Assembly (NCBI GenBank): GCA_963942565.1
Contig: OZ012693.1
Span: 9,794,088 to 9,858,087 of the forward strand
Origin: Maea johnstoni
Taxonomy: Eukaryota; Annelida; Polychaeta; Spionida; Magelonidae
Direction: 5' to 3'
Length of the DNA stretch: 64,000 bases
The position numbers were made by a program, and so were the translations under genes. Each line of letters opens with the position of its first letter. Positions within the stretch are counted from its first letter, which is position 1. Under the pieces are notes generated by a model that saw only the letters and a list, made by a program, of their open reading frames with translations, was not told the origin of the DNA and searched no databases. This document shows, one piece after another, positions 25,796 through 38,410 of this stretch.

Positions 25796-25936
25796 TACAG
25801 ATCCGATAGTTCGAGCAACTCTAACAGTGGCACCGGCCGATGTTTCCTATATGCTATGTCTATTGGCCTTATAGACATAGCATATAGGAAACATCGGCCG
25901 GTGCCACTGTTAGAGTTGCTCGAACTACAGATCCGA
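25796..25936. repeat. Perfect 57-bp-arm hairpin with 11-bp flanking direct repeats
   Basis: 25807-25863 and 25871-25927 are exact complements over all 57 bases, separated by seven bases (TGGCCTT). TACAGATCCGA occurs at 25796-25806 and again at 25926-25936. It fits a very young foldback insertion with an approximately 10-11 bp target duplication, or a template-switch event. No ORF of its own is expected; the frames seen on both strands are mirror images. Confidence 0.9.
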
Positions 25937-26044
25937 GTGTCGGCCTCATTCTTTTTGGACACTACAGTAGACTCCTATTCTCCGAAAAGTTACCATTCCT
26001 TTTTCATTTGCCTAACCTGAGTGTGGTGTAGTACCAGATATGAC

Positions 26045-26640
26045 AGATAGATGGCAGCATATAGTCCTCCTGTCTTGCCAGAGTACCTTAAATACTCGCT
26101 ATTTGATTTTAGAACTGGTTCTCAAAAATTATCAGTTAATCGTAGGTCAACTTTGTCAATACCAAGGCAAGAGCGCATCTGCACTAAGTGCAGAAAGAGA
26201 ATTTTAGGTGATGAATTTCACTTCCTATTTGAATGCAATGGTATTGAAAAACTTAGAATATCAATTATACCAAAACAATATATAACTAGATGTAGCTGTT
26301 TGAAAATGAGTCAATTATCAAATACAAGTGATAGAAAATTGTTAATTAAGGTTACCAAATATGTTTACTTTGGCATAAAGGAATACACATCTCTTCCAGA
26401 TGTGAGTGAAGAAATTGATAATGTTGATTTAAACTGTCTGTATGACTAATTATGACAGTAATCAGATAAATCATTGTATAATGTTGACACACATAACTTT
26501 TATGGGTGTATACTGTATATATGTATATTTTTACAATTATGACAACAATGTAGATGTATATATATGTTGATTTTTCTAATGAAATTATTGTATTTCCTTT
26601 ATGTACCGTAAAAGGCGGTTAGAGAGTAATAAAGTTCGTA
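26045..26640 (+). mobile_element. Non-LTR retrotransposon ORF2 C-terminus and 3' tail
   Basis: The open frame 26051-26449 contains FDFRTGSQKLSVNR, IPRQERICTKC and LGDEFHFLFEC, a zinc-knuckle-like end of many LINE ORF2 proteins. It stops at 26449 and is followed by an AT-rich tail ending near AATAAAGTTCGTATTCG. The RT core is missing. Confidence 0.7.
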
Positions 26641-27425
26641 TTCGAATTCGTCTCAAGCTGGTGCTTAGAAAATGCCAAAAACAGAGTGCATCATGGGATA
26701 CATGGGCGCTCCCATATGGCTGCCTCAGGCCTTTTACTTGGTCACTTCTGTAAGCTATAACTGAGTAGTGCTGAAGAGGACAGGTTCGGGGAGGTCTTAT
26801 TTGAAAGGTGACATGTATGAGCTCATTTTGAACCTAAATCATTCTGATGGTGCATTTGCCCTTAGCAGAAATCTCTCCTACTCTTATTGTCGTAAATAAC
26901 TGTTTTTTTGGCAGCGAGTCAATAAAACAGAGCGACCAAAAAGTAGAGTCAGGCGTGATATTGAAAGCATGTATTGACTTTATGTCTGGGAAAATTATTT
27001 GGATGTTTTCGCACTCGATTAATCCCAGCCATTGTGGTTACAGGCAAAAGCTAATTACGGCAGAGGTCACGACCTTCCATCTTGTCTCGTGTCAGATTAG
27101 AGAGTCGCGTTTCTCAGTCAGCGCTGATATTGAAATTTGAGCATCATTGGCCATAACAATGACTACACCTTGGGCATGATCGCGCCCGGCCTGTATATTG
27201 GTGCGCAGTCCACCCTCTACCATATTTTGCCTTTGTGCTCTATTGTTTCCCAGCGCCACTATCTTAAAATAACTTTCTACTCCTTTTATTACTCCTATCA
27301 CATAGCCTCGGATTTTCTCTGGATCATAGAGATACTAGTATTCGGCCCCTGCCAGTTTATTGATAAGCCGAGTATGACGATAGTTGAGACAAAAACTCTA
27401 CATATTTTCCCATTTCTGTTATCAT

Positions 27426-27459
27426 ATATGATACCGTCCATATATGGACGGTATCATAT
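27426..27459. repeat. 34-bp perfect palindrome without spacer
   Basis: The half ATATGATACCGTCCATA is followed directly by its complement. Confidence 0.9.
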
Positions 27460-27814
27460 GTTAACATAGGGACATGCATAGAAAAGGCATCGGCAGTAAC
27501 AACATCAAATGCACAGGTAGGTTCAATATCATTGAACGAAGTCTGACGTGTGACGTATAGAAGTGTGCCATAACCCCTGTTGGATCAACGGCACAGATAA
27601 CAGATTTATAGTGAAATTATAACTGAATTATTTGGAATGTATTTGGAATGTTTTTATTTCTCGTCACGTACAAACAAACTGTTATAACAATCATAATTGA
27701 TTTATAACCTGTTATTAATATTTAACTCATTTGCAACCAAAATGTATAAATTGCCTCAGGGGTGAACAATGCCCATCAAAGAATGTAATTGAAATAAAAT
27801 AGTTAATAGGCCAT

Positions 27815-29460
27815 GATAATTGCGAAATCAACTCGAAAGTCTTTTGTTCTCCAGATTCAACCATATACTTCTGCCTTACCAAGCACTAATTCGCAAACCT
27901 TTGCAAATACAAATGAGGTTGTAATGAGGTTGTAGATTATTTTCTATGGGAAAGAATACCTCCTGAATTCAAAAAAGAAATAATGGAGGCAGAACTTAAA
28001 GATGGTGGTCTTAAGAAACATAATTTGATTTGTTCGATTCATCATGAAAGATAGGTTGGTTAATAGTCTATAAAGAGATTTTTGAAAACAGGGGCAAAAT
28101 GGAAAAGTTTACACACAGTGTTTGAATTTTCTGATCTATTTAGATATTGTTAGGATTATATTGATAGAATCTATGGATTTACCTTTAACCCCTTATGGAA
28201 TGGTGTTCTAGGATTTTAATAAATTATGGAACAAGAATGACTTTTCATATTTGGAAAACATATAGGTCTTTCCTCTATGGTTCAACAATATATTACAATA
28301 TAATATATAAAACAATATTTAAACTATTTTTCTAGAATATGGAACATTTGTATTACCATGATCAAAGCTAGATTACCTACGAAATTATAAAATGCGTACT
28401 TGCAACCTGCCCTCTCCGTGTACGTCTTATCTGAATTTCATCCTATCTTTGGATAGTAAAGGACTATCCAGCATAAATAATGTCATGTAATGGAAACGAA
28501 TTATTCTTGAATCTTTGTAAAGATTTCAATGGTGAGTGATATTTATTTAAGATATATGCAATTTAGGACTCTGCATATATTTGGATTTGGAAATTCGTTT
28601 TCGTCGCATTTATGCCAATTGTGGCTAATTCGTGAATAGCCAGATGTAACTAGTGGAGGACACCGGAATACCCGGCTGGAACCACCACCTATCCCCATGT
28701 CATTGGCAACTTTCTCACATGCCCAGGCCGAGATCCGAACCCAGGCTGTAGTGAGAGACAGCGCGCAGTCAGTGTCGGCGCCTTAGACCACACGACCGTC
28801 TGACCGGGCTGCCTCTCCATAGAAGATTCCACACTAACAACAGCTTATTTGAAATGAGAATTAAATTAAGATTCTGATATTTGCAACGTGTAAAAAGGAA
28901 GTAGATTCTAATGAGCACGTATTGTTGCAATGTGAAATTTCAGAGAACTTATGGCAATTGTCTCGGAATTGCATTAAGATATAGGCATTGAAGATTATGA
29001 AGTTAATGACAATAAAAAGATTCTAGACCTTGAAGGGTCTTATTGTATTGATGCTGTTTTGAAGGTGATGAAAACTATCTGTTTCAAAATTTGAAATATA
29101 ACTAACCCAATATGGTAAGATGAAATATCAAACTGTTGTATGATCATGAACAATTGAACCATAGTCTAAGAAGGAAAGAGGACATCTTTGAAAAGGGATG
29201 GAACATGTTGAAAAAACTACTACAATGAAAAACAAACACGTATTGTAAACATTTCAACAATGCTTTATTGTTTAAGTGAAAATATATTATTTGTGTAACT
29301 TAAAAGAAATATATATATATTATATAAATTGTATACTGTGGTGTTGTATATTTCCCTATGATATATGTGATATATCAATCCTCCGCTAGTTTCACATACT
29401 TGTTTTAATATTGCATAGCATAGCCCAGATGCTTTGAACACAAAAATGAACATTTTAAAC
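27815..29460 (+). mobile_element. L1/Tx1-type LINE 3' part, decayed, with a SINE inside
   Basis: Interrupted frames read WERIPPEFKKEIMEAELKDG, DLFRYC-DYIDRIYGF and CKKEVDSNEHVLLQCEISEN, the ORF2 C-terminal region of L1/Tx1-group LINEs. The last part (GGAACATGTTGAAAAAACTA, then AACATTTCAACAATGCTTTA) matches minus-strand copies at 53.2 and 55.3 kb. A tRNA-like SINE on the other strand (28640-28815) splits it. An (AT)n tract begins at about 29570, just past its 3' end. Confidence 0.75.
28640..28815 (-). repeat. tRNA-Leu-like SINE
   Basis: On the minus strand it reads GGTCGTGTGGTCTAAGGCG (box A region) and, after a long variable part, GGGTTCGGATCTCGG (box B), then a non-tRNA tail GGTGGTGGTTCCAGCCGGG. 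Related minus-strand pieces with GTGTGGTCTAAGGCGTTG lie at about 50505-50600 and 60430-60545. It is not a working tRNA gene: the acceptor stem does not pair. Confidence 0.6.
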
Positions 29461-29566
29461 ACAAAGGGCTTTGGTATATTTACCTTTATATCCTAGCTGT
29501 GAAGTGTTTCTTAATGAGAACCACAGAATATGTTTTTCCACTGGCGATGGAAAGGGTATAGTTTGT

Positions 29567-29924
<358 letters not shown>

Positions 29925-29925
<1 letters not shown>

Positions 29926-30178
29926 AATTTAACAATACATGTATTTGGACGGGCGGATCTCTAGTTGTTTCATGAGATGTATGTACATTATTTGCGGCAG
30001 CATTGACATTACAATGTCATCTATCCCACAATAAGATGAGGTAAACAGTAACAAAGAAGGAAAGAATTCCTCAAACATTGCAGGTACAGGAGATGTACCA
30101 GTATACTCTAGGTTATAAACAAGGAGACAGTGGATGAAACAATCTAAATTTGACTTTTCCTCCCACAATAACGACTTA
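29925..30178 (-). repeat. Inverted copy of the SLC16 3' flank
   Basis: The minus strand matches 51778-52065 in order: GTCAAATTTAGATTGTTTCAT, CACTGTCTCCTTG, CCGTCCAAATAC. Together with 31566-32310 it defines the borders of the inverted SLC16 duplication. Confidence 0.8.
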
Positions 30179-30179
30179 A

Positions 30180-31555
30180 GGTTTCATACAAATAATCTTC
30201 CACGGAAAGAAAGTAAAGTAACTTGGTACATTGTGTTCTGCAAGCTTAGTAAGAATCGATATACGTATTTGAAGAAAAAATAAAAAGGGGATAAAATAAT
30301 AAGTTCTTTTTGTATGACTACTTGCCAGATATTGGCACAAACATAATCCTCTTTTTTTGCACATCTTCGTTTGATATACAGTCTTATGCAACGAACTAAT
30401 AATGGACTGTGTACACACCTACACACATATTCATTTACATGCATGACTATCTGTACACATTTTGCCCTTCTCCTACTCTGCCTGGTTAGGGTTTCTTCAT
30501 ATAAAGGTTGAATATCTTTTCTGGTCCACTTTTGTACTTCTCTCCACAAATGGGTACTGATGGGACAATGATAATGCATGTGTCTGGCTATCAATACAAT
30601 AAAGATTATTGGAATAAAGCTTTTGTGTTCAGCATACCCGTAAAGCTTTGTCAAATACTAGTAATCAAATTGGGAAAGTTTGATTCACCCAATACATTAG
30701 GAGTCAACATAATTTCCAATATAAATATTGGGGGCTTTTCACCCTATGAGAATTCCCGAAAGATATATTGATCTCTTATAGTATCTTTTTATTTTTTTTA
30801 TCTATCATTTTCTTTGGGGGGGGGGGGGGGAGAGAGAAAGTATAACATAAACTCTTAATGATAGTAATTTTGCAAACAGGAGTCAAAATACGACCAAATA
30901 TTTTCGAATGCCTACCATGTTATCCCTAGTGTTTAGTTGAGTAATGTTCTTTATGTTCTTAACATCAAGCTGAATACCTAGGGAGTCAAACGGAGTAGTT
31001 CATGTTAGATATGAGGCATGGCAAAAAGCTGTCCTACTGTACCTCTATCTCCCATTTTTTTCGTTTCATATTTCATACATCTATCTGTAGTCCAGATATC
31101 TTATGAAATCCATTGATAACATAATTATGACATAACATAATATAACACAATTTGTCATAATGACTTCTCCTCCCATATGATTGAGCTAAGGACGTTCTTA
31201 ATTCCATTGTCAATAATGGTAGAAAAAAGATTGTAGGTACTATTAACTAATATGACAGTGCACCAGTTTTAAAAAAATACCCGCTTTTGTGGAATATGAG
31301 TTATAATACCCTCTTTTTGTGCGTTATTGAGACCTGATTTTCTTTTGTGCATAAAAGGTTAACTTAAAATAAGTTGTAGTTCTCACCAAAAAATATCTCA
31401 TTAAATACATTGGAGAAATCATCAGGACTGCTAATTTTCACTAATTCCTCAATTGAAAATACTGTTCCTAAATTTCAAGCAACTTTATTATCTTTGTGTT
31501 GGACTAGCATCGAGCTTTAGCCAAGTAAAATTAGGAAAGCCAGTTGGTCGATTAT
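30180..31555 (-). mobile_element. L1/Tx1-type LINE fragment inside the SLC16 3' duplicate
   Basis: Minus-strand text includes GIQLDVKNIK, HYHCPISTHLWREVQKWTRKD and other L1/Tx1 ORF2 C-terminal motifs, with several interruptions. It lies between two stretches (31566-32310 and 29930-30176) that are collinear with the SLC16 3' end at 50740-52065, so it was inserted after, or replaced sequence in, that duplicate. Confidence 0.65.
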
Positions 31556-31565
31556 GCAGTGTCAT

Positions 31566-32277
31566 TCAATCATGCTGGTTCACCGTGGTGCCTTGGCGCA
31601 CTTCTCTCCAATGAAAGAAAGGCACGAGCCAGTGCAAAAGGGCAGCAACAAGAAACATGGAACCAGCGAAGTAAAACACCATCTGGTGTTGATTCGTAGC
31701 ATCTAATATGTGACCTGCAAATGAAAAATATTCCTCGTCACCAAACATAAGTAACATGATTGATTATGCTTGATGAAAATGCAATATTTTGCCTTATACC
31801 TTTTGGCTGTTTATTTTCATAAACCACACTACACACTCACATTACACCAAATGTGCCATACTGTTTTTTAAAAAGTGCTTGGTTTGTCATCACAGTTGTG
31901 CGAATACAATATAGAATATATAGTGATATAATTTCGAAGAGTTGTCACTCTGAAACAGCGCTATTAGAATGTGTTCTTTTTGATTAAAAAGTGCAAATAT
32001 GTGGTTTGCTGTCAACCCAGGAATTGGCTACACTACGTTTATATACTAGTAATGCAGAAAATTGACCATAACAAATGATCTTATTGAAAATTCCTCACGA
32101 GACAAATAAATGGTGGAATAGATACAGAAAGGAGATCATCAGCAACCTTACCAGCAATCGGTGGACCAATAACTGTAGAGAGTCCACGAGTTGTGGTGAG
32201 AATACCAAAGGAGCTTGTCAACAGTTCAATTCCTAGATAATCCACCAAAATGGTCGTCGTTAGAGGAACAAAAGCAG
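31566..32277 (-). pseudogene. SLC16-like transporter, last two exons only (partial duplicate)
   Basis: Minus-strand exons 32277-32152 (126 nt) and 31714-31566 (149 nt) have exactly the lengths, phases and splice sites of exons 5 and 6 of the SLC16 gene at 45974-51464. Their products are nearly identical (ILVDYLGIELLTSSFGIL; HILDATNQHQMVFYFAG), and both keep open frames and a stop at the same place. The intron between them is also alignable. A 200-N gap begins 36 bases upstream of the exon 5 acceptor. No minus-strand exons 1-4 are visible between the gap and 45.9 kb, where an 840-nt exon 3 would be hard to miss. I therefore treat it as a 5'-truncated duplicate. It could instead be the 3' end of a live gene whose start was lost in the gap or by misassembly. 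Confidence 0.7.
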
Positions 32278-32313
32278 CTGAAACAATAAACAGTACCATT
32301 ATCTACATGTAGG

Positions 32314-32513
32314 NNNNNNNNNNNNNNNNNNNNNNNNNNNNNNNNNNNNNNNNNNNNNNNNNNNNNNNNNNNNNNNNNNNNNNNNNNNNNNNNNNNNNNN
32401 NNNNNNNNNNNNNNNNNNNNNNNNNNNNNNNNNNNNNNNNNNNNNNNNNNNNNNNNNNNNNNNNNNNNNNNNNNNNNNNNNNNNNNNNNNNNNNNNNNNN
32501 NNNNNNNNNNNNN
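32314..32513. other. Assembly gap, 200 N
   Basis: Exactly 200 N, the usual placeholder for a gap of unknown size. It lies just upstream of the SLC16-like partial copy. Confidence 1.
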
Positions 32514-35500
32514 TATGGCGTTCTTTCTCGTCAGCCAGACTTGAAAGATTCGGTCAGATTCTAGGGTAGAGGAGAAATTACTATTACTCTTGTAATAATT
32601 GACACAGAACAGAGCAACTCTCTTTCTAGATAATTGTAATTTTAATTGTGATATTCATTGACCATTCATGTATATATGCAATTTCAAATACAGTGAGATG
32701 ATTTGAGAGTGGTATCAACATATATACAAATAGAAATATAAACATAGACAAACAATGTCAATACAAACGAAAAATATGAACCTAGAAAGACCAATCTAGT
32801 CCATAAACTGGACAGAAAGGTCTAGGTATGTAAGCCTAAATAGCCTAAAACAGGCTTATAGACCCATTACCCATTGTAATGCAGTTGGAAAAACCTTAAT
32901 TAAGTAAAGACCTACTCTGTAAGGCATATCGAAATACACCAAAGTGTGTGTTTCAATTGTGCACTTTCGGGTGGCAAATGCGAATGGACACTTGTGAAAT
33001 TTGGCATATCAACAGCTAAGAGTAGAACGGACACCATAACTCTCCCTAGTTACTTAGGGTAAGAGGCTTTAATGAAATGTAATTGTTGCATAATAGTACT
33101 TGCAGAACAATTGTAGCCTCGGCCACCCTTGGTAACCCCGGATAGCTCTGTAAAACACTTGTTAGCATAGATTGAAATCCATATCGCTCAGACAATGCAC
33201 TAATTCTGCACCCAATCAGAAGCTAATACTACCTCGTAGCTATGGTAGGAATATAACAGAGAGACAGTACATCGTGTGACTGCACTACACTGAAGACATC
33301 AAAACACACCTATAAAAAACTACCCTCAGATTCCAAAACAAGACTAAAGATCTAGAGAGAACGAATGAATAATTACTTAAAGGCACATTGGCACACAAAG
33401 GCCTAGAGAGAAGGTAAGATTGTGTTTATATTCTTATTATATTCTTCGTTCCTTGTCACCCATACCTTAAGTCTAATTGGTGTGTTTGGCATCATTTGTA
33501 TGGTCTGTATTTGAAATACTTTCATTTCAATTACATTTGGCTGGCATTTCAAAAGTGACCGCTTACTTTGTGCAGATTCAAGGCAGAAGGGGTATCCTAA
33601 ATGTAGGCTTCATCTAACAGGTATACGCTAAATTGTACAGCACAAATGTATCATAAAACTTGATTCACGTACCTTCCTCTGTTCGCAATCCCCTTGGAAT
33701 TTAGTTTTAGTAGAATTTATGATATCTTTTCTACTTTGAAATTACAAACATTTGTAAACGATTTTTATTTCAAACAACATGTATGACATAGCCAAGACAT
33801 ATACATATAATTTCCACAGTATGACACAACATAATTGTAATGTATTCTATACTATTCGAGGACTATATACTTTTACTACATTTCAATTCTATGCTTATTG
33901 AAAGCATGGGTTCACTTTCCAGTGCTGTCACTTGTTTATTCTAACCTGCTGTTGACGGGATAACCTTTTGTGTGAGAAAAACATGTGTATAGTGTATTGT
34001 ACATATACGTACCCATCAAAGGTTTACATACCAAATGAAATGTTTATGACAGAGATCAAACAGGATACAAAACCTTAACACCTCAGTTAACACAGATAGC
34101 AAGGACAATATGTCATATTCGCTACAAACGTTACCGCTATTTTAAACTTTGCATAATAGAACCTTGAACCGTGACCATTCTAAAATACAATTCAAAAAGC
34201 ATGGGTTCCATACTAAACATTGAGTAAAATGGAGCCATCAACAAGGTGTTTACAGTGTAATGTTGATAAGTCATGTACTATATCAACTGGTCATGCATAG
34301 AATACTAGTATTTGTCTTTGGCTAAATCTTTCAGAAACTGCTGATGGTAGGTTCATGACATATACTAGGACACTCTAAACAACCCTTTCAGTAAATATTT
34401 AAATGTCTGGATAGAGACCTGCCACTGTTAAAAAGCGTGCCCAGGGTTAATTAGTGCATGGCTTCCTGGTTTACTTCATGCTGTAACATCCTGGATTACA
34501 CTATGTAATGAAAAAATTCCGCAGTGAAAAGGGCTTAAAATTCATGTGTTACAAGGGATCATTGGTTATTTTGAGCCATATTCCAAACCTGCCATCCCAA
34601 AGTTTAGCAGGTAATACTGATACCTTCTAAAGAACTTCAGGGTGATGAGGATTAAGACCAGGTGGTCCCAACGGCGTCTGTAGGCCCAGTGCAGTTCATG
34701 ATCACTACTGTACAACAGGCAAAGTTCGCGAGTGCGATAATTTCGCGGATACGTTATCACACGCTATGTATTTCGTGGATAGTTACGCTTTCCCCCACCG
34801 GAGGTGATGGCGCACCGGTCGATTTTACCAACGTCCGTGTTTAACGGCTGGTGGCGCATCGATACGTGCTACTATAGTTCCAGTATGATTATAAAATGTG
34901 AAACCAGCTGGATCGAATTGTCAACAGCTCATGTTGTATTCCTGCCCACTAATAATTAGGCACTGAGAAGCTACTGGAATCCATTGTTTAACCCATTCAC
35001 ACTCAGAGTTCCATTAGAAAGTATTGTCTGCTACTCTCATACTTTTGAAAATAACTTGGGAATAAAGCAAAAGTTTACAAAATATTTGAAGTAGAGTTGT
35101 TGCTTGGCTTCTGATTAACATTTCTCCTCCAAATATTTTCCAAAATATGTTTTTGTTAGAAAGGTATTATCAAAAGTGTCAGGCATCTCTAAGTGTGAAT
35201 GGGTTAATTGGCTGAACAAGGCTGAATGACCGATCGTGAAATCCAAATCAATTAATGTATCTTGATCAAACCAAGTACTTTTATATCAGTTGCATAAACG
35301 CTACCTAGTGTAACATGCTGTATCAAGAAACTGGCATGCCAGAGGACAACTCAAAGTAGGAGACTAAAGATTGCTACGATCTGGCCAGTACAAAAATAGT
35401 TAATCAAGCGATACACTTGTAAGGATAATCGATGATTAGGTGAACACACTCGATTGACCCAAGTTTTTCTCTGATATCCACCCCAACATCACGCACTTAT

Positions 35501-35803
35501 CTGCATAGTTTATGTTGATTTTTCAATAAACATCTGAATGAAATGGTTATAAAAGTTGAATGACGCAAAGAAAAAAGTATACCCTTTTCTCTTTCTTAAT
35601 CTTTTCTCCAACTTCAAGACTTGTTGAAAGTAAACAATTTCTTGGTCATTATAGTGGATTGGAGTTCCGTTTGAAATTACCTGACAACACGAAATCACCA
35701 ATCACCCCTTTCAACTCCCCTCCCCCTGCTTAGAGGGTACTTTCTGATGCTCAGTATACTGCTCAGCACAAGGCCTTTCATGCAATAACTATTTTGTATG
35801 GGC
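32514..35803. other. Gene-free stretch after the gap
   Basis: No SLC16-like exon is visible on the minus strand, where exons 1-4 of the partial copy would be expected. One TTAA MITE is at 34988. The rest is AT-rich and unrecognised. Confidence 0.6.
34988..35207 (+). mobile_element. TTAA-flanked MITE, family 2 (220 bp)
   Basis: It begins TTAA then CCCATTCACACTCAGAG and ends CTAAGTGTGAATGGG then TTAA. The terminal inverted repeats pair for about 17 bases with one mismatch. No coding frame is present. Confidence 0.75.
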
Positions 35804-36588
35804 TAAAGCTGAACTGAACATTGAGTCACTCTCTGTAGCGGGGACTGATGTGTCCGTTGCATCTGAGCATGTGCGGAATCTGGGAGCTATGTTTGACTCT
35901 CAACTGATCATGGCACCCCATGTCAAAAGTGTTGTCAAAAAATCTAGCTTTCACCTGAGAAATATTGGAAAAGCGAGACGTGTGTTAACAGAATATGCCA
36001 CAAAAACAGCGATGCAGTCACTGGTGATGTCTCGCTTGGATTACTGCAATGCTCTCCTAATTGGAATACAACAGGATTTGATTGCAAAGCTGCAGCGACT
36101 ACAAAACAGTGCAGCAAGGATAGTATCGAGAACCAGGAAGTATGAACATATCACACCTGTTCTCATCAAGCTTCACTGGCTACCAATCAAATTCCGCATC
36201 CAATTTAAGGTCCTACTGCTGGTATACAAGGCGCTAAACGGACTTGCACCTAAGTACATCAAGGAGCTGCTCGTGCCTTATAAACCCAGACGCCATCTAC
36301 GATCAGAAGCAAAGGGCCTTCTGGATGAGCCTCGGACTAGACTCAAATTTGGAGATCGCGCTTTCTCCATTAGTGCACCGAGATTATGGAATGCGCTTCC
36401 ACAACACCTGGAGGATTCTACATCGTGTCAGGCCTTCAAGAAGTGTCTCAAAATACACCTTTTCAGGCTCGCCCATTGAGGCGTTGTGGACTATGACTCA
36501 AACTATGACAATGTGCAGCGCTTTTGAACATTTTATGAATGGAAAAGGCGCTATATAAATTCCAATTATTATTATTATTATTAAATGA
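35804..36588 (+). mobile_element. LINE (L2/CR1-type) 3' end with RT C-terminus and ATT tail
   Basis: A 209-residue frame (35850-36479) reads VRNLGAMFDSQL, LDYCNALLIGI, LQRLQNSAARIVSRT, HWLPIKFRIQFK, YKALNGLAPKYI and RLWNALPQHL. This is the usual end of the L2/CR1-group ORF2, downstream of the RT catalytic core. The frame is open and ends normally, and is followed by GGCGCTATATAAATTCCAAT and (ATT)n, the typical 3' tail. The 5' part is missing, as usual for target-primed insertion. Confidence 0.85.
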
Positions 36589-36699
36589 AAGCAGAGCAAA
36601 AGCAGAAAAAAATAATTCCGTAAGTTCCATGCATTTAAAGGGGCGTACCATCAAGGGCATTTACCAGTGCTGCCACCTACAATGTAATGTGTTAAAAAG

Positions 36700-37770
36700 T
36701 TTTTTTTTTAATTTCCTAACTGGGTATTGATAGTTTGTTTTAAATCAAATCATCTTCCATTGTACTTCACTCTGCTACTGGAAAAGCACTACTGTTGGGC
36801 CTGCATACTAGTATATAGATTACCAAGCAATATCAATGGTTCATCACTCTAACTTTTCCATGTTCCTGTGTAGCACATCTATTAATGGCCAAGTACCTTT
36901 GTCCCTCATACGCTCTTTTGCTCAATGATTACTATAGATTGATTACATTTTGAACAGATATCCTTTGACCTTTGAGAGCACTCTTACATTCTGACTTGGA
37001 CTCCATTTTCATGGCCTTTTGACCTTTTACGACCTACATGTAGATACCAATTCAATGTGAGGTACTATTACAGTATTGCTAAGAGTATATTGAGGAACAC
37101 GTTTTTAGAGGTGAACCACTGGTCTGTGTCAATTATTACAAAAGTTATAATAATTTTAGTTTCCCCTTACCCTAATCCTGAGCAAATATTTGATGTCAGT
37201 GTGATCAGAAATAAAGCCATTTTTTCGCTTAATGGCATGTTACCAAAAGTCTACCCTGATTTTTCTTAAGAGTGGGAAAGCCAGCTTCATTTAAATGTAT
37301 GGTAATCTAGGGTAAATCTTATGCACATGAACATAGACTACTTAGGGTTGAGTCGGTTGACTATTCCTCATTTAGTTCATGTGAATATCTAGAAGAACAG
37401 CGGGTATAGCTTGCTTGGCAAAGTCACTCGGTCCACCCACGTCTAAGGTCCACCGAACCACCGCATAGATTCAGCATCGACCAAAAGACGCCACTTCAGA
37501 GCAGATAAAACAAGTAAGAAGCCACTACTATTTAATGTCTGTACGGATGTCAATGGACAGATACACATGTATGTATTTATGTATGTGTGTATGTATGTAT
37601 TTATGTATATATGTATGTGTGCGTAGTTTATGTATGTATAATTCTATATACAGTATGTGTTTTATGTATGTCTGTATGTATGCACGTATGTAATGTATGA
37701 ATATATGTATATTTATTCAATTCTCGTACTGTTCTTGTTTAATACAAATTTATTAACATTGTGGTATTCA
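36700..37770 (+). repeat. Direct duplication, copy A
   Basis: It shares with 39722-40612, in order, ACTGGAAAAGCACTA, ATTACCAAGCAATATCAA, GTGTCAATTATTACAAAAGT and TCAATTCTCGTACTGTT. It has an extra segment near 37340-37550 and lacks the retroposon tail of copy B. Confidence 0.7.
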
Positions 37771-37919
37771 GCTATAAAGAATAGCAGCTATACAGAAACA
37801 TCATTTATATATAGTTTCTTTCAGTATCTTGAGAAATCATCCCAGAGAAATACCGATATAATACAGGATTGATAACACAACCCCTTAATGCATTACCATG
37901 TAGTGGGGGGGGGGGGGGG

Positions 37920-38410
37920 TTCTCTGATTTTTCTATTAGTCAGATATGACCTTGTGAAAGTAGGAAATTATCTGAAATACATGAACATTTAGCATTTTTC
38001 CTCATTTTCGGGACTGTGGATCTCATAAAAATAAGAGGTACATGAGTTTATTTCTCAAGAAGTATTAAAGACTACATACTATTTTACAAACTTTAAAAAA
38101 AAAACGGCAAACCTTTTAGCGTTTTCCCCGTAAGTCCCGTACAGGACCCTTATATCTCAAGATGGAAAAAAGTCGCAGAACCCTGTCGGTCACCAGTGTG
38201 CAAGAGTTATATGTAGGCAGGATGCAAATCATTCAGAAATACTACCTGATTTTTCCATTAATCAAATATGAGCCTACGAAAAGTAGGAACTTATCTCAAA
38301 TACTAGTACATGATTATTTAGCATTTTTCCTGATTTTTGGGCCTGTGCGTCTCATCAAAATGAGAAGTACATGAGATAATCATAATCAGCAATAAAGACT
38401 ATTTTACAAG
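37920..38410 (+). repeat. Two diverged tandem copies of about 320 bp
   Basis: TTAGCATTTTTCCTCATTTT and TTAGCATTTTTCCTGATTTT, each followed by CTCAT-AAAAT-AGA-GTACATGAG and AAAGACTA-TTTTACAA, about 320 bases apart. Confidence 0.6.

Noticed and set aside
25738-26020. Two overlapping frames with the same peptide on opposite strands
   Set aside because: Both arise from the perfect hairpin: the arms are complements, so each strand reads the same peptide. It is not a gene.
28640-28815. tRNA-Leu gene on the minus strand
   Set aside because: Box A and B are present but the spacing is long and the acceptor stem does not pair. It fits a tRNA-derived SINE.
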